Below are positions 34,312-47,470 of a stretch of 64,000 nt of DNA, piece after piece. The DNA lies in assembly GCA_013146195.2 (NCBI GenBank), contig CM028377.1, forward strand, positions 4,750,239 through 4,814,238, in the 5' to 3' direction. Position numbers and translations under genes: made by a program. Source of the stretch: Codonopsis lanceolata (taxonomy: Eukaryota > Streptophyta > Magnoliopsida > Asterales > Campanulaceae). Position 1 is the first letter of the stretch. Every line of letters begins with the position of its first letter. The notes under the pieces were generated by a model, which saw nothing but the letters and a program-made list of their open reading frames with translations, was not told where the DNA came from and did not search any database.

Positions 34312-35051
34312 CGAGACCGAGGAATGATACCACTCTTCTAGAGAGATTTCTTAAGCTGAAGCCTAGTGCATTTCTTGGGGAGCCAAAACCTAGGGAGGCT
34401 GAGTTGTGGATGGAAGAGATGATTAAGGTGTTATCTATGTTGGGATGTACCGATGAGGAGAGAGTCATGCTAGCGACATTTAAGTTTAAGGGAGCCGCCG
34501 AACATTGGTGGAATGTGTTGAAGGAAAGCTGGGAGATTCAGCAAGTTCCTATCACTTGGGCTAATTTTCAAAGGGAGTTTAAAAATGAGTATGTGCCGGA
34601 TGTAGTTCGCAACAAAAGGGAGAAAGAGTTTTACGATCTTGAGCAGGGTAGTATGACTGTAGCGGAGTATTCCGCGAAGTTCACTGAATTGAGCCGCTAT
34701 TGTACGTATCTGATTCCTACTGAAGCACGGAGGACGCATAAGTTTGTTAAGGGGTTGAGAACTGAATTTAGGAAGCAAATTCTAGCACTTAAGCTCACTG
34801 ATTATCGGAGTGCAGTTGATCGAGCTTATGAGGTGGAGCAGGATATTGAGGAGCACCGGGTCAAGAATAATTCGGGTAATGCACGACAGACTACTCAGAA
34901 CACTAATCAGGGAAATAATTCAGGTAGCAGAAGGGGATACCAAGGAAACAGAGATAGGAGAGGTGGAGGCCAAGGTAGGCCACAGACAGGGAAGCATGGC
35001 AATACACTTCTTCTACTTAGGGGCATCAAGGATCACGTAACGAGACTATGA
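34312..35051 (+). pseudogene. gag of T1, main part after the T2 insertion
   Basis: Continues the gag frame (LLERFLKLKPSAFLGEP, HWWNVLKESWEI, FTELSRYC) to about 35040, where a frameshift separates it from the zinc knuckles. Capsid protein for packaging of element RNA. Confidence 0.88.
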
Positions 35052-35917
35052 TTTGTTCGTTCTGTCAGAGGTCTGGACACACAGTTGATAGGTGTTGGGG
35101 AAAAACTGGGAAATGTTATTACTGTGGTGATGGGATTCACATGAAGAAAGATTGTCCAAAGTTTAAGGCCAATCAGTTGGGTAGCGCCGGTCAGCAGTCT
35201 GGAGCTAAGAGAGATGGGGATGGTAAACCAAAGGTGCAGGGCCGTGTGTCTGCGCTTGATCAGCGCGAGGTTCAGGGGTCTATGGCAGTGATAGGAGGTA
35301 CTCTTTCTATATTTGATCATAAGGCTCGAGTTCTCATAGATCCAGGGTCTTCACATTCTTATGTTGCTTCACACTTTGTTGAGAATTTATGTGTGCTGGC
35401 TCAACCTTTGCCATATTTTCTTGAAGTGTCTACCCCGCTCGGGGAATATATGCTCGCATCTGAAGTGTTTAAATCTTGTGATGTATTGGTGGGTGACCAC
35501 ACTTTGCATGCGGACTTGGTAGTTCTACCTATACGTGATTTTGATGTGATTCTTGGCATGGACTGGTTATGTGCTTATCATGCTATAGTTGACTGCCATA
35601 AAAAGCGGGTTACTTTTTCTATGCGGGGTGTGCCTGAATTTACATTTGTGGGTGATCATGCATCGAGTGGTTTGCATTTTATTTCTGCTCTAAGGGCTAG
35701 AAAATTATTGTCTCAAGGGTGTACGGGTTATCTTGCATGCGTTGTTGATAAGAAGAAGTCTTCGCCGAAATTAGAAGAGGTTCCGGTAGTATGTGAGTTT
35801 CCCGATGTGTTTTCTACCGACCATGCTATGCCACCCGATAGAGAGCTAGAATTTTGTATTGAGCTTATTCCGGGGACTTCACCGATTTCTAAGGCACCGT
35901 ATAGGATGGCGCCATGA
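35048..35917 (+). pseudogene. T1 zinc knuckles and aspartic protease
   Basis: Two knuckles (CSFCQRSGHTVDRC and CYYCGDGIHMKKDC), then the protease with LIDPGSSHSYVASHF; the usual D-S/T-G reads DPG, as in T2 and many Tekay elements. LGMDWL follows. The frame ends at a shift at about 35915, just before RT. Confidence 0.88.
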
Positions 35918-38698
35918 GCTTAAGAAGTTGAAAATTCAGTTGCAGGAACTCCTAGAGATTGGCTTTATTAAACCGAGTGTGTCGCCTTGGGGCGCACCGG
36001 TCTTATTTGTGAGGAAGAAAGATAGGAGTTTACGGTTATGCATAGATTATCGAGAATTGAATAAGGTGACTATTAAGAATAAATATCCACTACCCCACAT
36101 TGATGACCTCTTTGACCAATTGCAAGGGTCTATTGTGTATTCTAAGCTTGATTTGAGATGGGGTTACTACCAATTGAAGGTTAGAGAGGAAGACATTCCA
36201 AAGACGGCTTTTCGCACTAGATATGGGCACTTTGAATTTGTAGTGATGCCGTTTGGGTTGACGAATGCACCAGCGGTGTTTATGGACTTGATGAATCGTG
36301 TCTTTCATAGCTATCTTGATTGTTTCGTGGTAGTCTTTATTGATGACATCTTAGTGTATTCGAAATCTCGGGAGGAGCATGAGAAACACTTGAGGATTGT
36401 CTTGTCTATTCTTCGGGAGAAACAACTTTATGCGAAGTTTAGTAAATGTGCTTTTTGGCTTGAAGAAGTATCATTTTTGGGGCATATAGTTTCTAGCACC
36501 GAGATAGCCGTTGATCCTTCTAAGGTTGAAGCGGTGATGAATTGGAAGAGACCTAGTTCAGTTACCGAGGTTCGGAGTTTCTTGGGTTTAGCGGGTTATT
36601 ACCGGAGATTTATTGAGGGATTTTCACGGATTGTGACTCCTATGACTAGATTGACACAAAAGAATATGCCATTTGTTTGGAGCGAGAAATTTGAGGCTAG
36701 TTTCCAAGAGCTTAAGAAGCGGTTGACGTCGGCACCTATTTTGGCTTTGCCGAGTGGAGGAGATAATTTTGTGATTTATAGTGATGCTTCTAAGGAAGGT
36801 TTGGGTTGTGTGCTGATGCAAAATGGTAGAGTTATCGCCTATGCGTCGAGGAAGTTGTCCATTCATGAACAGAATTACCCGACACACGATTTGGAGTTGG
36901 CTGCGATTATTTTCGCGTTGCATAAATGGAAACACTACTTGTATGGGGCTAAGTTTGAGATTTTCACCGACCATAAAAGTTTGAAGTATTTGTTTTCTCA
37001 AAAGGAGTTGAACATGAGGCAAAGAAGATGGATGGAGAAATTAAAAGATCATGATTGTACTATTTTGTATCATCCGGGGAAGGCAAATGTAGTAGCGGAT
37101 GCCTTGAGTAGGAAGGTTCACATGTCTTGTATGATGGTTAGAGAATGGAAGATGTTGGAAGATTTGCGAGATTGGGGTCCTAGTGTTTATGATAGAGGTG
37201 TGATTTTCGCAAATGTTCGTGCTACGCCAGTTTTATTTGGGAAAATTAGAGAAGCGCAAGGGAATGATCCGGAGTTGAAGAAAATTATTGATGGGTTGGC
37301 TGAGAATGTATCGCCTGATTTTGTGATTAATAGTGAGGGTACTTTGACATTTCGAGGTAGAATTTGTGTTCCTGCTAATAATGATTTGAAGAGGCTAGTT
37401 CTTGATGAGGCTCATAAAACGAGATACACTATTCACCCGGGGAGCACGAAGATGTATTTGGATTTGAAAAGACAATTTTGGTGGAAAGGCATGAAGAGGG
37501 AAATTGCGGAGTATGTATCGAAGTGTTTGACTTGTCAGCAGGTTAAGGCCGAACATCAAAGGCTCAAGGGATTTCTACAACCACTTGAGATTCTGAATGG
37601 AAGTGGGAGTTTATTACTATGGATTTTGTGACAGGTTACAAGACGCGAGAGGATTTAATGCAGTTTGGGTTATAGTTGACAGATTGACTAAGTCTGCACA
37701 CTTTATTCCGATTGCTATCACTTATTCATTGACTCAGTTGGCAACTTTGTACATTCAGGAGATTGTGAGACTTCATGGCGTTCCTGTTAGTATTGTGTCC
37801 GATAGAGATCCGAGGTTTACATCTAGATTTTGGAGGTCGTTGCAGGAGGCTTTGGGAACGGATTTGAAATTCAGTACAGCTTTTCATCCACAAACGGATG
37901 GTCAGTCTGAACGGTTGATTCAGATTTTGGAGGATATGCTGCGAGCTTGTGCCGTGGATTTCAAGGGAAGCTGGGATTCTCACTTACCTTTAGCCGAGTT
38001 TGCGTATAATAACAGCTATCAGTCGAGTATCAAGATGGCGCCGTATGAAGCATTGTATGGGCGTAAGTGTAGATCACCAATTTGTTGGGACGGTTGGAGA
38101 GGCGAAACTTTGGGGTTCCGAAGTTAGTACAAATGGTTGAGAGCGTGAAGTTGATTAGAGATAGATTGCGCACCGCTCAAAGTCGACAAAAGAGTTACGC
38201 GGATAATCGTAGAAGGGATCTTGAGTTCCAAGTGGGAGACTACGTATTCTTAAAGGTGTCACCAAGAAGGGGTACGAAGAGATTCGGCAAGAAAGGGAAG
38301 CTTACACCGAGGTACATTGGTCCATTCGAGATTCTTGAGAAGGTTGGATCTTTCGCTTATCGAGTTGCATTACCACCTTCACTTTCGGAGACTCATAATG
38401 TCTTCCATGTTTCCATGTTGCGAAAGTATTTGAAAGATGAATCCCATGTACTTGAGTATGAGGAGATAACGTTTGAGCCGGATATGTCTTATGTTGAAAA
38501 GCCCGTGAAGATTTTGGATACCAAGGAGCAAGTGCTACGAACCAAGAGAATTCCCTTAGTTAAAGTCCTTTGGAGAAATCACAACATTGAGGAAGCGACT
38601 TGGGAAACAGAAGCGGAGATGCGCGAGAAGCATCCACATTTGTTTGATGAACTTGGTAAGAATTTAGGGACTAAATTCCTAAAGGAGGGGAGAGTGTA
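35859..38698 (+). pseudogene. T1 reverse transcriptase, RNase H, integrase and chromodomain
   Basis: 590 open codons cover RT (LCIDYRELNKV, MPFGLTNAPAVF, catalytic VFIDDILVYSK), RNase H (YSDASKEGLGCV, YHPGKANVVADALSR) and the zinc-binding start of integrase (HPGSTKMYLDLKRQFWW, CLTCQQVK). Frame shifts near 37600 and 38090 split integrase. The DDE core is present (VIVDRLTKSAHF; VSDRDPRFTS; DGQSERLIQ). The C-terminus holds a chromodomain (VLWRNHNIEEATWETE), the hallmark of chromoviruses, thought to direct insertion to chromatin. Its TAA overlaps the first bases of the 3' LTR. Confidence 0.92.
38679..38692 (+). promoter_or_regulatory. Polypurine tract of T1
   Basis: AAAGGAGGGGAGAG directly before TGTAACACC. 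Confidence 0.88.
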
Positions 38699-41552
38699 AC
38701 ACCCCGGATTCTTGCATGTGCATTGTGTGCTTGCCTTCATGTTTTCTTGTTGATTGTGAGCATGTTTACTTAGTCTATATATGATTTAGAAATATTCATA
38801 AGTCATTCATGAAGCTCTTAACATGTTTAGAATCATGTATGCTTGCTTGTTGAATCGCCGGTTCGATTGCTTTGTTTTGGCCTTAGCGATTTCCCTCGTT
38901 GCTCGTATTGCTTGTATTTCGTCGTGCGAAGTGTTCGTTGAGTTCTCGGCCTTGTATTCAGGTCATAACCATGTTTAAACAAGCCTTTTCCATGTCCAAG
39001 TTATCCTAGTTTGATTGGTGTTTGATTGGTGTTTGATTCGTTAACCATTCGTCGCATGATTCGAGCCTTGTTCTACCTTGTTCCGGTTGTTGTTTGGGTG
39101 TGTTTCCGACTTGTTTTGAGTTGGGTTAGACCTTAGAATGGTTGCCCATGAGTTTGGGACCATTTAGGACATGTTTAGACCAAGTTCAAGGGCTAGACGA
39201 TGCGCCGCATCGAATTTTATCACTAGCCCGCCTCAAGAGCCGAGAGCATTGCAAAATGGCCTTGATCTGGAAATAGGCTCAGAAGCCCAGGCGCCCGCCT
39301 GGCCTAGAGTGAGGCGCCCGCCTCAACATCAGGTTTCACCTACGGAAATTTTCCCCTGTTTTGCTGTTGTACGACTTTTACACCCAAACCCCTATCCAAA
39401 CCTTTTCTAAACCCCACTTAAACCTCCCTAACCCTCCTTACTTATACCCTAACATCTCTAACTAGTTTTAAGGATGGATTAAGAGAGCTTTGTTGATCAT
39501 TTAAACCACAAAATCAGATTTTTAAAGAGACCACAATATCATGACACTTGTCCCACTCAATTTTTAGACCAATATAAGCCACATTTTCAGATTTTGACCC
39601 TCATTCATCTCCCTCACTCTCCAAAAACGGGATTCATCCTCTCTCAAGCTCTCCCATGGCTTCTTGAAGCTATCCTCTTGGTCCTCCATGATCCTTCACT
39701 CACTTGCTCAAGCCACCTTCGTTAAAAGTGTAGAGCTTGAAGAGTAGATCACTTTCAACCGGTTAATCTTCTCATTTGCTTTCTTGGGTGTAGAATACAA
39801 GTAAGTTACTCCTCTTCTTCTTCTTTTTAGTTCTCATTGACCCTAAGGAAACAAAGCTTATGATGATTGAGGTCAATGAGGACACATATATGCTTCCTAT
39901 GCTCTCTTCTTGAGTTTTGAAAATATGAACTTGCTAGGAGCATGTATAGGATGATTTCTTGCCTATGAAAGTCTATAATACTCTTTCATCTTGACTAATA
40001 GAGGTTTTGAACATGTTAGAAACATGTATTATATGTGTTGCTTGAATAAGTGCAATATGTGAATGCCCTAATTTGGGCCTACATGATATGTTGTTATGCT
40101 ATTATGTGTTCTATCCTATAAATTGAACTCTATGATGAATATGAATCACATTGCAACGCCTTGGTGAATTTACAACCTTGTTGAACTTAGAAATGGTCTA
40201 GGTTGGGTTATGAAGCACATAGCTTCAATTTCTCCAAAATTGGGAATTTAGAAAAAGACTCAACGGAGTCGACTCTAGGGAAGAATTGAACATGTTGAAC
40301 TCTAATTTCAATCCCTACGAAGTTTGGACACCGTTTGATTGGGTTTACTAAATCATGAGCTTGGTTTAATTGTTTGCAACAAAGTTGTTGTGTATGATTG
40401 GTTTTGAGCAATTAATTGCCTTGACATGTTTTATGGTAGAGATTAATACCCTACTTGCTCGGATGAGTTCGCTCTTGTCGGATTCAATCCTTAATTGGTT
40501 TAAGTCAAGTAAATATCTACTTGTGCATCACATTGAGTCCAGTTGGCATTATTTGGTTTGTTTATTACGTCAGGGTGGGACGATGCATCGCTTTCACGAA
40601 TTGTGAGATTCGTGCTCGCTATGGATCGCCGCACCTGGGACCTCACACACACCTCCATTGTTGGCCGCAATGGGGAAGTAGCCCCTTTGCCGTATCAATA
40701 CGTGCCGCATTGGCTTGCTATCTAAATCGAGTAGGTTCTCGATGAAAGTCGATGTAATCACCGAGCATCGATGTGGCACAATCCAGTATAATAAAGTTTG
40801 ATGCAGGAGCGACGAAGCGGTCGTGACTATATCATATCCTACTTGTATGATTTATTTTCCCGCACTTACGTGAATAATGTGCTAAGTGCTATATGATGAT
40901 CATGTACCATAATTGTGATAAATGCCATGCTATGACATGAACATGCATTTTTGGTAACTTACTAAGTCTTTCGACTTACCCTATTTGTTTGCTTTGTTTT
41001 CCTTAGATCCGAGCCGAGGAGACGGTTCACGCTAGACTCGCCATACTCGCGTTTGGTTGCTTGCGAGCTAGAAGGTTGCTCTTTTGGGACTTTTAGTAGT
41101 TAGACCTTTTGTTTTTGGCAAGGACGTTGGGAAGCAAGTCACTTAGAATTGACTTGGGATTTTGTTGTTGTAGTAAACTTGATACTTATAATCTTTTGTA
41201 TGCCGACTTATATGTCGAGTTTTTGTTTATATGCTAATGGTTCACTACAGTTTCTTCCGCTAAAGCTCTTTTAAAGTGTTATTGTTGTTGTTGTCTCCGG
41301 CATGTAGTGGCCGTTGAGGTTTTTATAAGCATGTGTTAATATTGTAGGAGTAGTTGTTGGGTTCTGGCTGTAACGTCGCCGAAGACTTGTTTATTTTAAG
41401 TTATTTTCTGGCCAAGTGTAGCCGAGTTGTTAGTTGTATGCGATGTTGCGCCACATGAATTTTATTATCCTACTTACGCATTCTTGTGTATCTTGCCTAT
41501 TTGGACGGCACGACTCGGGATCTCGCATTGGGGTCCGGGTCGGGCTGTCACA
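38693..41552 (+). repeat. 3' LTR of T1
   Basis: 2860 bp, ends ..GTCACA followed by the CTTTT duplication (41553-41557). Short ORFs inside are chance. Confidence 0.95.
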
Positions 41553-41557
41553 CTTTT

Positions 41558-42044
41558 TCTGTGCTCTGCAGAAGAAGTGTATATGGGACCGGCCAGGCGG
41601 ACACCACAAGCACTGATGGACTGCTCCGGGGCTTAAGCTGCAAATGAAGGATAGTTTTGGGGAAACAAAGGGGGTATAGGCAATAATAGATATGTACAGA
41701 CAATTAATGTATAACCTAAATTTCTTTAGCAATTATTCCTTAGTTGCACCTTAGGACCTGTAATATTATATTTTAGTGTTTTATTGTGAGCTTCTTGTCG
41801 TGGTTTTTCTTTTTCTCTTCTGTCAGTCGAGCCCCTTGCATGCTGAAGACTGGAGGTAAGATGTCGAGGTTTCAAAAAGTGCTTTCCCTCTCCTTATTCT
41901 CCTTTTTTTTTGTGCTCTAATTTTTGCCTAGGCCGCCCTTTCGGGTTTTCAGCCTAGCGAGCCCTTATTTCTTCCTTTTTATTTTATTTTTTTGTTTTTT
42001 TTATGCCCTAACTTTTGCCTAGGCCGCCCTTTCGGGTTTTCAAC
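41558..42044 (-). other. Element B 3' noncoding region resumed, with the hairpin pair at 41914-42053
   Basis: Collinear with element A 13435-13960. Both GAAA-tetraloop hairpin units are present, with intact CCC-GAAA-GGG cores and CTAGG/CCTAG outer arms. Confidence 0.8.
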
Positions 42045-42840
42045 CTAGCGGGCTGGAGAGGGAAGCACTTGCCGGATAGGGTGGCTCAAGGCATGATACC
42101 TTTTAAGCTCATTGAGATTGGAGGGCTGAACAAGGTCTTCTTTCCTGGCTTGTGGGGAGTACGGTATCTCCTGACAGGATCCTTTTGACAATATACGGCA
42201 CATCGTGGAAGAGAGGGGTAGCAGCCTTTGATAAGTAGCCCCCAACATTTTTTAGCCCAGACGGCATGACATGATAGCAGTAGGTCCCCCAAGGGGTGGT
42301 GAATGGGGTCTTTTCTTGGTCTCCTGCTATTTTTGATTTGACTATAGCTCAGCATGCCGTTGATAAAGAAAAACTGTTGGACTTTGGAATGGTCACTATA
42401 TTGGACAGCCAGATCGGGTATATTTTTCTTTCTTCTTTTTTTTTTTTACTCCTTTTTTTTTTGTATTCTTTTTTTTTTGTATTTTTTTTTACCCGAATGA
42501 AGTTGACGTGCGGCTGTTTCATGCTTTCTTTCTTTTTTTCAACTTGTAGTGACCATTCTGGCTTGACGCGGTGGAGCTTTTGTCTGATTGGCTGAGCATC
42601 CGGATATATGGGGATCCGGTGTTCGACTATGGCTGAGTCTACCCTTGACATATCTTCATAGAACCAGGTAAGCATGTCCACGAACTTTTTGAAAGGATCC
42701 ATGGGTCGTGTTCTTTTGGATCCTTGCAGGTAGTTGCCGATTCTGACTTCTTTTGATTTCCTTGTCCAACCCCAGATTGATAGTGGATCAGTCTTCAGTT
42801 GTTGTTGATGATGTTGTCCCTGGCTCTACTAACTTTACAA
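42045..42840 (-). pseudogene. Collapsed pol remnant of element B
   Basis: Same order as in element A: DPFKKFVDMLTWFYEDMS, QPIRQKLHRVKPEWS, a Lys-rich tract, IYPIWLSNIVTIPK, then RT blocks joined to the integrase C-terminus. The Lys-rich tract is longer and differently arranged than in A. RT active site, RNase H and integrase core are missing. Confidence 0.75.
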
Positions 42841-42842
42841 GC

Positions 42843-44983
42843 TCAAGCAAATAATTTTTTTATCTTTTGGGTCCTATTAAATGACTCATCATTATAATTA
42901 TTTGATGCGTCTTTTAATGCAGGTGCAACTAAGAAATAAGTAAAGACGTTTAGATTATTATTAAAAGCACACCGTACAGGGTTAATTACATTATTGAGGA
43001 CCTGGGGTTTGAGATCCTCAATTTTATGGAGCGGATCGGTAGATGACAAATCCGTAAAGCTAGGGAAAGGAATAGGGGTAATATATCCGAAGTAGTCCAC
43101 CAGGTCTGCGGGTGTCAAAAGTGGGCCGGTCGTAGTATACTAGTTTTGCAGAGGTTTATTAGAAATAGGCTCAAACTCAGCAGGGAGCTTCTCGCGATCA
43201 GTACCTCTGCCTATCATGCCCAGGAAGCTGTCATCAAACTCAATCATGTTGATTTGAGGTAGAGGGTTATTGATTATATTTGGTCTGGGAGTGGGCTTTT
43301 CAATAACCTTATCATCTATAAGATCCTGAATAGAATTTTTGAGCTGATAACATTTATCAGTGAGGTGACCACTGCAGCGATGATATTCACAAGATCGGGC
43401 ATGATTCCGTGTCTGGCGGGGGAGTGCAGTGGCTTATAATTTTCCATAGGCTTTAAGCACTCCTTGTGCCATTAGCCCTGCGGCAGATTACTGATCGAGG
43501 CTTGCAGCTCATCATAATGGCGGTTCTGATTTCTAAAATTTCTGCTCGGGCCATTATTTCCTCCGACTGTGTTGACAGACCTATCTGCTCCATAAGACCA
43601 TGGAACAGTGCCATATTTTTGGGTAGAAAAAGGGGTTGATGTATTTCCTACCACATTGACAGTTGATGCGGGTGCGGCTGGGATTGTCTTCCCTTTAGAG
43701 TAACGGAAAGAGGTAGGAGGCGTATTGGTTTGTAATTGGCCAGTCCGTATATCATCATCAATACGAGCTCCTATCTCTACTATTTCTTTAAAATTGGTGT
43801 AGGGAAGGTACCGCATGTGTTCCAGGTAAATGGGCTGGAGGTTTTTGATAAACATTCGGCATGACTCTGGATCAGTCTGTCAAAAGTCAGGCCAACTTTC
43901 TTTCCACCGATCGCGAACTCGGACATGTTTTTTTTCTCGGTGCACGACTCAAGGTCCCTTCTATTTTCTCGGATCGGTGTTGTCTTTGTACCTTTCCAGA
44001 ACGCTTCTATTCGGTCCCACGTATTCATGGTGCCGCTATCGGATAACATTAGCCATTGTTTGGCGGCCCTATTAGTGTGAGGTGAAAGTTGGAAGCCATA
44101 GCCTCAAAGCTAGCTCCCTTGTTGCATGCCGGTGGAATAAGATTTTAAGTTGGATATAGGGCATCGGTCCCATCAAACTTTTCTATGTCGGGCATTTTGA
44201 ATTTGAAAGGCACATCGCCGGGTTGTAATGTCGTGCCAGTAGAAAATTCCCTTTGTTGAGAAGCTTGAGTATCATAGTCTTTATATTTTCCACGTCGGCC
44301 TCTATTTTGGTGGTGGGGAGTTGGATTTGGTATATCTTGGATTATGGAAGGTTGGGTTAATTTCGTTGGTTGCGGTGTCTGGTAAGGGTTTTGGGCTGGA
44401 TATGGATATTGGGGTGGTGGATTCTGGGCTGGATAAGGATTCTGGGCTGGTGATACTTGGGTAGGATATGGATTTTGGGTAGGTGGATTTTGGATGGTTT
44501 AAATTGGGTGGCGGGATCATTATAAGGTAAATAAGTGGTAACTTGGCTTTGGCGGGTTATAATTTTGTGGGTCCATATTTGGGATGTTTGAGTGGGTTGG
44601 TTATGGGAGCAGGGAGGTCATTTGGGCTTTGGGAAATTTTGGTGTTTGGAGCGGGGATATGAGGGATAGGACGAGTAAGGGCTGATATTTGGGTAGTAGG
44701 GACTTGGTGGAGGATTGGGATTTGGGATAGCGGTAGTATTTGGTGGGTTAGTGTTTGGCTGAGGAGTTGGGTTTGGAGGCACGTGGGATGTTGATGTTTC
44801 TTGGGGGATTGTAGGGGAAGAATTCACCTCACCACCATTTGGGTTTTGACCTTGTATAAGACTTGCTATTTGGCTTAGCAAGCGTTCATCTCTCATCTCG
44901 TCTGACAAATTACAGTCTAGCCACCTCAGCTCTGCATTACGGAGTCGAGGCATATCCACGGATCCCCCCGAATCTGCACCCAT
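42843..44983 (-). pseudogene. gag of element B
   Basis: Starts near 44983 (MGADSGGSVDMPRLRNAEL), runs through a long Pro/Asn-rich N-terminal region, then MFIKNLQPIYLEHMRYL (43855 on) and LTPADLVDYFGYITP (43118 on). Several frameshifts. It gives the intact form of the N-terminus that element A has lost. Confidence 0.75.
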
Positions 44984-45477
44984 ATCGGACGCTCATCTGC
45001 ATTTGCCATATCGCTTGCTCGGATCTGTTCTACGTATTGATTTCTCGCCTTTGTCCGATCTCGCGGTGACCGATACCGCCTTCTGCTCCGATTTACGCAA
45101 GACTACTTTCCGTATCAACCGCAAGACTATCCCTGCCTTTCCAAATTTGGGCCAGGTTTCTGAGGAAAATGGGTTATGGAGGTATCGGGAGAATTTGTTG
45201 AAGGCTTTGGGTTTGGCGTCTGCGTGCCTTTATTAGTATATTTTATTATTATTTATTTTTGTTCCCTATAGTTGGCCAGGATAAGCACACCTTTATTTTG
45301 GCCTCGGGACTTTTCTAGGCAATGGATTCTTCTCGAGTATAGGACAAGCGTATTCCACGCTTGCTTCGACTCCCAGGTGGACTAGTCCCGAGGCGAAGGA
45401 GCCTATACTCTTTCAGGATCCACCATCCAAAATGGTCTAGGTCGAGCATCTTGAGAATTATAAGTTAGCCCTGTTTA

Positions 45478-45530
<53 letters not shown>

Positions 45531-45610
45531 TTTGCGCACTTATTGTATAAATATTTTTTTGAACTTGCATTTTTTATATATATATTTTTTGACTTTTCTC
45601 TTTTTTTATA
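44984..45610 (-). other. Leader of element B
   Basis: Homologous to positions 1-480 (leader of C). (AT)n at 45482-45527. It ends in the assembly gap. Confidence 0.75.
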
Positions 45611-45710
45611 NNNNNNNNNNNNNNNNNNNNNNNNNNNNNNNNNNNNNNNNNNNNNNNNNNNNNNNNNNNNNNNNNNNNNNNNNNNNNNNNNNNNNNNNNN
45701 NNNNNNNNNN
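45611..45710. other. Assembly gap (100 N)
   Basis: Exactly 100 N, the usual placeholder for a gap of unknown size. The sequence differs in kind on the two sides, so linkage across it rests on scaffolding. Confidence 0.99.
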
Positions 45711-45905
45711 AGCACTCGCTTATTTATCATTTTGATGGCCTTCCTCGTGTACCGAGGATAAGGTCTTTCTCCCACCTCCGTGGACGGGAATGAGCACTTG
45801 GCTCATTTATCATTTTGATGGCCTTCCTCGTAACGCGGGATGGTCGCAGGGATGGGAATGGCACTCTCATTTATCATTTTGATGGCCTTCATGAGAGGAT
45901 GGGTC
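45711..45905. repeat. Three degenerate tandem repeats next to the gap
   Basis: TTTATCATTTTGATGGCC recurs at about 45722, 45804 and 45869 with related flanks (65-80 bp units). It lies downstream of the integrase stop at 46006, so it is probably 3' noncoding sequence of that element. Confidence 0.75.
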
Positions 45906-46005
45906 CTATTCCATCTCCGTTCGAGAATGAAAATAGGTAAGAACACTAGTTTTCAGGAAAAAAGACTTGTCATTCATTAAACTTGTTGTCCTTACAAAAG
46001 TTACA

Positions 46006-47470
46006 TCAATGGTAATATGCCTTGAGATGATCTGCATGCCAAGGGCTCTTAAAAGGTGTACCATCTAGCTCGGCCAACTGTGAAGTTCCTTCTTTCACAA
46101 TGCTAGTTATTACGAATGGACCTCTCCCATTTGGAGCCGACTTATTTCTTCCTATCTTTACGCTTTTTAGCTTCAATCTTTCTCATAACCAAGTCTCCAA
46201 CTAGAAAGGCTCTCACTTTAACTTTTTTGTCGTGGTGTATCTTTGTGAGCTTTTTGTAATTGATCATCCTGAGTCGGGCCTCTAGTCGCCTTTCTTCAAG
46301 GTTATCCAGATCGAGCTGTCTGGATAAGTCATTATGTTGTTGATCGAAGAAGGTAACCCGAATGGTGGGAAGGGCTAGCTCGACCGGTGCCATTGCCTCT
46401 GAGCCATATGTTAATGCAATATGGGGTTTCACCAGTGGATCCTCGTACCGATGTTCTAATTCCCCATAGCACAATTGGAAACTGCTCTAACCAGCTTCCC
46501 TTTTTCTCGTCTAAGTTCCGTATTAAGGCATGCATAATCTTCTTGTTTCACGCCTCTGCGACCATTGCCTGCCACGTGGGTGGGCTACTGCAGGACATCC
46601 TCACATGTTTAACATTGATCGATCACAATTTCTTTGTAAATTTCTTGGAAAATTGGGTGCCATGGTCAGAGACGATCATTCGAGGAAGTCCAAAACGACA
46701 TAAAATCTGCTCGTAGGTAAATCTGATTGCCTGATCCTCGGTTATGCTGGCCAGTGGCTTTGCCTCTATCCATTTGGTGAAGTAGTCAACGACGACGATC
46801 ACATACTCGCACCCATGTTTTGCTTTGGGAAAGGGACCTATAAGGTCGATTCCCCACATGTCAAAGGGCCATGCAGCGACTACTGGAGTTTGCAAGACCG
46901 AGGGTAGCCGCAAAATGTTTGCATATCTTTGGCACTTGTCACACTTCCTTACGTATTCCGCTGCATCTCTTCTCATACTCGGCCAAGAATAGCCATGGAA
47001 ATTCATCTTGTCCGACAGGGTCCTCGCTCCAGGGTGTCCCCCACACTCGCCCTCATGCACCTCGGCCAGCAGATCGTTCACTGTCTCTGGTCGTACGCAT
47101 CGAAGGAGAGGTTTGGTATTTGATCGTTTGTAAAACATGCCTCCCACAACCGAGTATCTACACGCTCGGTTTCTAATTATTTGGGCTTCACTTTTCCCTT
47201 CTGGTAGAGTGCCCTGTGCAATGTAATCCTTTATGTCGTCGATCCAACATCTTGGGATTTCAGCGACGACCATAATTTCTTCGTAACTGATGGCTGGGCT
47301 CCTGAGGAACATAAGCTCAATATTAGGAGGAACCTCCTCAGCCTCCGAGGATGTAATCTTGGAGAGATGATCAGCTCGGGAATTTCCCTCTCACAGGATT
47401 TGTTCTAACTCCCAATATTTGAAAAGCGTCAACAATTTCTGTGTTAATTGTTGGTACTTGGCCAATACTA
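46006..47470 (-). pseudogene. Second Tat-type integrase with RNase H tail (element F)
   Basis: From 47470: end of RNase H (SRADHLSKITSS, one stop upstream), a spacer, then integrase. The HHCC zinc finger is complete (HEGECGGHPGARTL...CDKCQ). Catalytic Asp residues are in MWGIDLIGPF and VSDHGTQF. Between 46623 and 46535 small indels scramble the region of the third acidic residue. The core then continues (HALIRNLDEKKGSWLEQFP) and the C-terminus ends SPWHADHLKAYYH at TGA 46006-46008. It differs clearly in sequence from element P integrase, so it is a different Tat family. Confidence 0.82.

Larger units (their letters stand above)
20237..41552 (+). mobile_element. T1: complete Tekay/Del-type chromovirus (Ty3/gypsy), split by element T2
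   Basis: LTRs 20237-23091 and 38693-41552, PBS 23094-23105, gag, protease, RT, RNase H, integrase with C-terminal chromodomain, polypurine tract 38679-38692, and a 5-bp target duplication. All domains are present, but four frameshifts and a 10.9-kb insertion in gag disable it. The two LTRs differ at a few dozen positions by eye. Confidence 0.95.
16684..45610 (-). mobile_element. Element B: Tat/Ogre-like element interrupted by Tekay element T1
   Basis: Its 3' part (LTR3, repeat modules, short ORF) is 16684-20236. After the 21.3-kb insertion it resumes at 41558 with the 3' noncoding region, hairpins, pol remnant, gag and leader to the N gap. 13415-13470 of element A supplies the uninterrupted reference across the insertion point (GAGTCTTTTTCTGTGCTCTG). 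Its 5' LTR is not seen, probably lost in the gap. Confidence 0.8.

Noticed and set aside
45482..45775. ORFs spanning the N gap
   Set aside because: They are open only because N codons are read through.
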